This document shows positions 58,386 to 64,000 of a stretch of 64,000 bases of DNA, piece by piece (position 1 is the first letter of the stretch; every line of letters begins with the position of its first letter). Position numbers and translations under genes: made by a program. The notes below the pieces were generated by a model. That model was not told where the DNA came from and searched no databases. It saw nothing but the letters and a program-made list of their open reading frames with translations. The stretch is from Atrina japonica. Lineage: Eukaryota; Mollusca; Bivalvia; Pterioida; Pinnidae. The stretch covers positions 1 through 64,000 of the forward strand of contig BROG01000484.1 in assembly GCA_030159075.1 (NCBI GenBank). The letters run 5' to 3'.

Positions 58386-61300
58386 CCGAATTCAACTTAT
58401 TTAGTTGTAGACGCATTGATCATATGGTCTTCACTTCAGTTATGATCATGATAACATATTACCAACTTCATGGTCAACAGTTCAATGGTCAATGATGACT
58501 TTGGCCATTATTTTTCAATTTACACAAGTGTGGGATCTAAAGGATTGAAAATATCTTACGTGACACGGTTAATGTATTTCTGAGCCTGCATAAGTTGGCT
58601 TGTTTATGTATCGATAGACCTGTATCATGTGTTGGTTAAATCTGCTGTAAAACTTCGTTCTTTAGATGGTAAAATACTAATCTACGTAACTATATTACAA
58701 AATTGGTTTTTATAAAAGTATGAATAAATATTCTCCAGTATATGGTGCCAATGAAACCTCATTTATCGGAATCCAAAATCTGGACTCCGTGTTATCTGTA
58801 ATTCCGCTCCATAGATTCGGTTCGGGATACCCGATTTATCGTTGTTCATTCAAAAGTGCATGAAACTCCGATCCCGATTAAAAATGTAGGTTTTGTTTCT
58901 CTTATACAGTAATCGCAGTAATCGGGGGAAAGTAGCAAGAAAATGTCACAGGGAAAAAGTCAAAATTTATGATGAAAAAATTCAAAAGCCAAAGTGTATC
59001 TTTTTAAAAAATTCTGGATCTCTGTATGCTGTACTGAGACCTAATATAGATTTTGTCATAAATCTACTATGACCACATTTTAAAATTGTTGATTTTTTTT
59101 ATTTTGTTCTTCAAAAAATTATTTAATTTACATTGTGAATGTAATTGATAATAAGTGCTGATATTCTGATATTTATAAATCATTCATTAATGTGTATTTT
59201 TATCAGAGGATACATCATCTGGCTTTGAACAGACACTTTAGACATTTCTCTTTGAAAGAAATAATTAACTGTGAATGTAAATTATTGTTTATGACTATAT
59301 ACATGTCTTTATTTGCGAATGTCATTTCAGTTACAAACATATCTTTAAAAAAACAGTCAACTATAGGCCTACATTATCTGATTATGATATCCATATATTA
59401 TATAAAATGTTACTTTTTTCCAGTGTCTTTTTGCTTCGATATTTTCCTTGTCAGACTTTTTCCTGTCAGTCTTTGCAAAACTCTCTTGAGAACTTTGGTA
59501 TTATGTTTATAATATTTAATATTAGTCGTTATATTCCGTTAACGACGATCATTTCGTTGAATGACACTGCTTTAATTAAGGGCCTATAATGTCTTACTAT
59601 TAAAGTTGCACCGGATTGGCACACAGTCGTCAGCATAATATATGCATAAAACTTATGGCGCGTATGAATATAAACGTAGAACAATATTTTACTATTTATA
59701 TAAATACTACTCTCAGGATATATATTTTTCTTAAATATTTTTCTCCCTTTAACTATATATATATATATATATGGTGTTTTTATTAACGGAATCCGCCTGG
59801 AAGTCTACGGACTTACAAACATCAAGTGTTTTCTGAAAATGTTTAAAACCCGACCCCATTACGATCCAAAACTTCGTGTTATGTGAAGTCATCAGGAAAG
59901 GAGCAGCGAAAAAATATGTGTAATACCTTTCAGATTTTTAGGTAAAAACAGGAAAATTATTAACCAATTTCCAACAAATTTCGTGCCTCCCTCCGCTCGG
60001 CGACGATATTCTACATTTACGACCACTCAAAGCATGGAAACGTCTAGTTAGTTCGTGTCTGGAAAGCTTCCAAAGGTCATAATTATTTTAAAAAAAATTA
60101 ATTACGTTTCCCCAAAGTCTCAAATGAATTTTTGCAATTGATCAACAATTTGTAAAACAAAATATGTTCAATAAGGCTTGTATTGAAACAGTCTGGTATA
60201 ATTCTGTTACTCTCACCCCACCCCTGAACAAATTCTCGATCCGCATCCTAGGGCACTGTTAAAGTCAAAAGCACGCCCCCTCTAACCTAAAATCCTGCAT
60301 CCGCCTATGAACACTATCGAAAATAAAATGTACTAAACAAAATACACTCGATATTTCATAATATTTTGATATAAAATAATATATTATTGTCAAAAAGATA
60401 CATACGCGACCAGCTAACATTTACACGGGTCTTCTAATTAGTTATTTAATCAGACGTTGCACACATAATAACAAACAAAATATTCCTGAACAAATGACGC
60501 CTATAATTATAGACCATAAAACATCTCTTTTGCGACTCAAACCGAGGCTAAAAGTGTATTTAGCATTTTCACAAAAGCAAGATTATTCGGATATAATTAG
60601 ATATATTATGGACATTTTTATCACTTTATTAACAGAAACGTCAAAGGTGCATTTTATCAAATAAGTTGGTTTATGTGTTGCAGTTTCTATGGCTAGGTGA
60701 ATGTCTCAATCAATATGGATAATTTTACAATATTTATAAACGCCTATAATTTGGTATATCTCATCAATGATTTATCCGAAGAATTCGCAAAGCATCTCAA
60801 ACGGATTTGGTCTATAGATATATCCATCCTGTGTGTCTTTATCAGGAATGAAATTTTAACACAAAACAATGAATGGTATTTTCCCTGTTTATCGAAATAA
60901 TTTATTGAAAAAATAGAACCTCTTGAAATTCTTTAAACAGACCCCATTAATCATTTTATAATATCAAATATTTTTGCAAGAGACGTTTGATTCATACAAA
61001 TCAAACTAGGTAAGCTTAAATATTGAACAATAAGTTGGTGAATGATACGTCTTCAAAATAAATCAAATAAATTTTGACTACCTGTAGGAGATGTTGGTAA
61101 AAAGAAAGTTAAACCCAAAACATATTGAATTTATAGAACTATGTTAGACTAAAAAAGAACCTGCAAACAGAACAGCAACAATCTTACACCATTAATCACA
61201 GAGTGGAAACAACTTCCCCAAAAACTTTAACCTGAAGATATTAGCGAAAATGTCTGGAAGAAAATTGAAAATATATGAATAATTTGTTTAGTTGAAATAG

Positions 61301-61490
61301 CCTACCTTGCTTCTAAAATATCAGCATCCCAACAGCATTAGTTACTGAATGATAAGGATCTAAAACAAATTAAAATGTTAAAGGAAGATAAGAGATTGAT
61401 ACAAAGGGTGCTACTGTAGAACCTTTATTCTTTGAATAGGTCCTAGTTCCCCGTTTGTCATAAGCACATGTAGAAGCATAGGTTTTCATT
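58386..61490. other. No gene recognised
   Basis: AT-rich intergenic DNA, with a (TA)n at about 59755-59772. Frames such as 59192-59512 and 60697-60900 show no family features or conserved motifs that I can see. Confidence 0.5.
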
Positions 61491-61496
61491 ACTAGC

Positions 61497-61672
61497 ACTT
61501 TGGATGAGACATTAAAAACCGAGATCCCGTAGTCGTTGGCACGTTAAAGAACCCTCCCTGTTCAATGGTCGTAAATGCCGAGCATAGGCCAAAATTTAAG
61601 GCCCTTCACCAGCATTTGGTGACGTCTCCATATGAGTGAAAGATTCTTGAGTGGGACGTAAACAATACAACA
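61497..61672 (+). mobile_element. tRNA-derived SINE, family 1, headless fragment
   Basis: AACCGAGATCCCGTAG, GGCACGTTAAAGAACCCTCC, GCCGAGCATAGGCCAAAATT, GGTGACGTCTCCATATGAGT, GAGTGGGACGTAAACAATAC: body and tail of family 1 without the tRNA-like head. Confidence 0.88.
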
Positions 61673-61879
61673 ACAACACCACTAGCACTTTTCTATAGTT
61701 CATGAATGTAATTTCTCCATACTGGTGAAATTTATTTGGCAAGACATAAAACAGTTTAAATTTATATAAAAACAACATTGCACCAATTAGAACATTCCAT
61801 TGAAATATTTCTGATCAGGTAGAATAATAAATATCACATATGCCAAAGTAGCCTATTATTCGAAAGAAGATTCACCGGA

Positions 61880-61965
61880 CAATATACAAATCAAGTGAAA
61901 ATGGACACACACAGACCTTTGAAAATCCAAAGGTGGGATCAGGTGACATGGAGGAGTACCGTAAC
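61880..61965 (-). repeat. Fragment of the Penelope-like 3' module
   Basis: AATATACAAATCAAGTGAAA, ATGGACACACACAGACCTTT, CCAAAGGTGGGATCAGGTGA, CATGGAGGAGTA: the core of the module at 2530-2600, about 75-80% similar by eye, cut off afterwards. The paired arms (GACCTTTG/CAAAGGT) have changed together compared with GACCTCT/AGAGGT. Confidence 0.7.
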
Positions 61966-62372
61966 ATTGACAATCAACACAATGTTGTAGTGATACAATA
62001 CCACAGAAATAATAATCTAGATACATGTATCTATGTTCTCAACACGGTTCATTATTCTGTATTCATATCCGAGTTACCGTATTTAACCCAATAAGTGTCC
62101 AGGGTGCTTAAAAATTGTGGAAAAGGGATGGGTTCTTATTGGGACCAATTAAGAGTCAAATTGAGGGAAAATCACCAGAAAGGTCAGTATACAAGATATG
62201 TAACATTTAATTATACTCTAACAACCCTTTTGATAAATTTGCAATTGGTGTTGTGAAAGACGAAAAACAGTGAGCCATCTTCTATGTGAGCTGTCTAAAA
62301 CACAATTAATTTTTTATAAGGCATAGTGGTAAAGTTGTACTTAAGAAAAGATTCCCGATCCTGTGTAAAAAC

Positions 62373-62995
62373 AAGAGGCCTAAGAGGGCCTCAATCGCTC
62401 ACCTGAGAACCATCTACAAATGTGGAAAGAAGACCAAGAAGAATATGTACATGTAGGCTGATCTGGCCAAGAAACAAAAATATTGCTGTTTTAGGAAATT
62501 CATCAAAAATTCTAGAAATAAAATTTCGGCAAAATTCTTGCACAAAAACATTTCTTGAACTATATACAAGTAAAACACTTTAATGCATCAATGTGAATGC
62601 AAGGGGAGATAATTGAGGAAATCATGCAAAAATGAATGAAAATGACAAAGTCTGAAAAGACCTCAAAAATGCATTAAAAATTGATATTCTGATTTCTATG
62701 AAAAATACAAACTTGAATCATACATCCATGTAGATCACTCAGAAACAATCTGTTTTTCAATTCATGTAGTGGTTCTGGAGATGAAGATTTTTAAAGAGGG
62801 TACCTTTTGGGACCTATTCTGTCCTATCCTGGATCTACCCCAGGGCCAATCTGGCTGAAAACTACGAACTTGGTAAAGGACCTTGAACACTTGCTTCCTT
62901 GTCAAGTTTTGTAAATATCACTTTGGTGATTTCAGAGAAGAAGTCCAAAATATGAAAAGTTTATGGACGGACACCTTCGGTTCAGGTGAGCTAAA
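62373..62995 (+). mobile_element. Unclassified interspersed repeat with GCTCACCTGA / TCAGGTGAGC ends
   Basis: Starts AAGAGGCCTAAGAGGGCCTC with AATCGCTCACCTGAG and ends ACACCTTCGGTTCAGGTGAGCTAAAAAAGG; the inner 10-mers at 62397 and 62982 are exact complements. Sequences of this form are common in mollusc genomes; I do not know the superfamily. No coding potential. Confidence 0.55.
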
Positions 62996-63319
62996 AAAGG
63001 GAGGGGCATTTATAGGGACATGAGGTACTTAGTAGGTAGAATACAATATCATAGTACATGGTATTTAGTGAGAGGCAATGGCACAAAACATAATAAATTG
63101 TCAAAGATGAATATATTACACTTTTATATTTGTGCCAGATGGTACCATGATCTCCAAGGTCAAGCTTATAAACATAACACAATCCACTAAGGGATAGTCT
63201 GATGTACAACTAAACTGTTACTAAAATTAGCAGCATACTTCATGAGGAGTAGGCATGATATAGAGTTTCTCTGGTACATGACAAGTAACCGAACTTTATC
63301 TTATACCAGTAAAAAGGAA

Positions 63320-63525
63320 TGTCATCTTACAACTGTAGTAAAACCTGCTTTAGCAACCACCCAAGTATTAAGACCACCTGGTCACAAAGACCATTTTTTG
63401 CTGTCCCCAATCGTACCATTTTTGTGTACGAATCAACCTGTATATAAAGGCCACCTCCCTATAAAGATGGGTTTTGTATCCTTAAGGGGGTCTTTATATA
63501 CAAGTTTCACTGATTATAACACTCA
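63320..63525 (+). repeat. Interspersed repeat with recurring AAGACCACCT / AAAGGCCACCT phrases
   Basis: TTAAGACCACCTGGTCACAA, AAAGACCATTTTT, ATAAAGGCCACCTCCCTATA, GGTCTTTATATACAAG: a short phrase repeated about every 25-45 bp. The plus-strand frame across it is not supported as a gene. Confidence 0.45.
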
Positions 63526-64000
63526 AGATTGATGTATTAACTTTTCAACCCCTGAAGAACAATGGACTCTCCTGTAAATCAATGACTTTGGCCAGTCCAA
63601 ATGTGTCTTTAGGGGGTGAATGAGTTAAGCAATAAAATGTAAAAGGTTGCTTGAAGTAAGTCACAGATAAAATTTTATTAACTACTGTATAATCCGAAAA
63701 TTGCATGGGTTAAAATTTTGTTGTTTTAAAAATAAAACATATGCATTGACATTAAATTTTTTTGAAACAAAAATACCTGTTTGTAAAGGAACCATTACTA
63801 TTACTAGGTATAATTTATGTAAAATTTCATCATGGATTAAATTTCATTGATAAATGAAAACAACAAAATAAACAAAATTAAAACCAAGATTTTCTAATTC
63901 TACAGTATGTAAATATTGACAACACAAACAAAAATATTGTTTTCAGTTTTATATGTTCAAAATATCATGCACATGAATGTGTATAAATATATGATATACA

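Noticed and set aside
63242..63532. Ninety-six-codon plus-strand frame
   Set aside because: It lies on an interspersed repeat with recurring AAGACCACCT phrases; no protein features.

Overview
The window is invertebrate animal DNA, most likely from a bivalve mollusc and perhaps an oyster relative. Three things point this way: an intron-bearing kyphoscoliosis-peptidase (KY)-like gene, AT-rich DNA crowded with tRNA-derived SINEs of a type familiar from bivalves, and decayed Polinton, Penelope-like and Ty3/Gypsy elements. The species is an inference; nothing here proves it.

Layout. At 1-323 there is a broken SAP/NUMOD-like viral-type gene that runs off the left edge. From about 955 to 10560 lies a decayed Polinton/Maverick. 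Its two ends carry inverted copies (about 700 bp) of a terminal module that encodes a small outward-facing proline-rich protein. Between them are the packaging ATPase, an integrase with a chromodomain, a small membrane protein, a minor structural protein candidate, a small basic protein, the double-jelly-roll major capsid protein, an adenain-like protease and two unknown genes. Nearly all are frameshifted or carry stops, no type-B DNA polymerase is present, and a Penelope-like element is inserted in the ATPase. From 11.2 to 11.5 kb there is an ETS/CRE-rich regulatory-looking array with an inverted repeat. From 12.1 to 14.1 kb there is a Ty3/Gypsy pol relic, from 14.2 to 15.5 kb a second Penelope-like copy, and from 16.3 to 20.9 kb SINEs, foldbacks and unassigned DNA.

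From 22.4 to 49.8 kb is the main host gene, a KY-like transglutaminase-fold protein of 596 residues in four coding exons, with a candidate alternative first exon at 21.0 kb. Its third intron is 24.5 kb long, and 23.8 kb of that is an aperiodic block made almost only of T and A, strongly T-biased on the coding strand and bounded on both sides by (CT)n. The block is either a basecalling/assembly product of a long (CT)n tract or a very strange intron. From 49.8 to 64 kb is mostly intergenic DNA with SINEs, foldback elements and Penelope tails. One compact intronless host gene lies there, a C14orf119 homologue on the minus strand at 56243-56593.

The two most notable observations are these. First, the left terminal Polinton gene is followed, 26 nt after its stop codon, by a perfect replication-dependent histone mRNA 3'-end stem-loop with an ACCCA flank and a purine-rich downstream element. 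Second, the T/A block described above.
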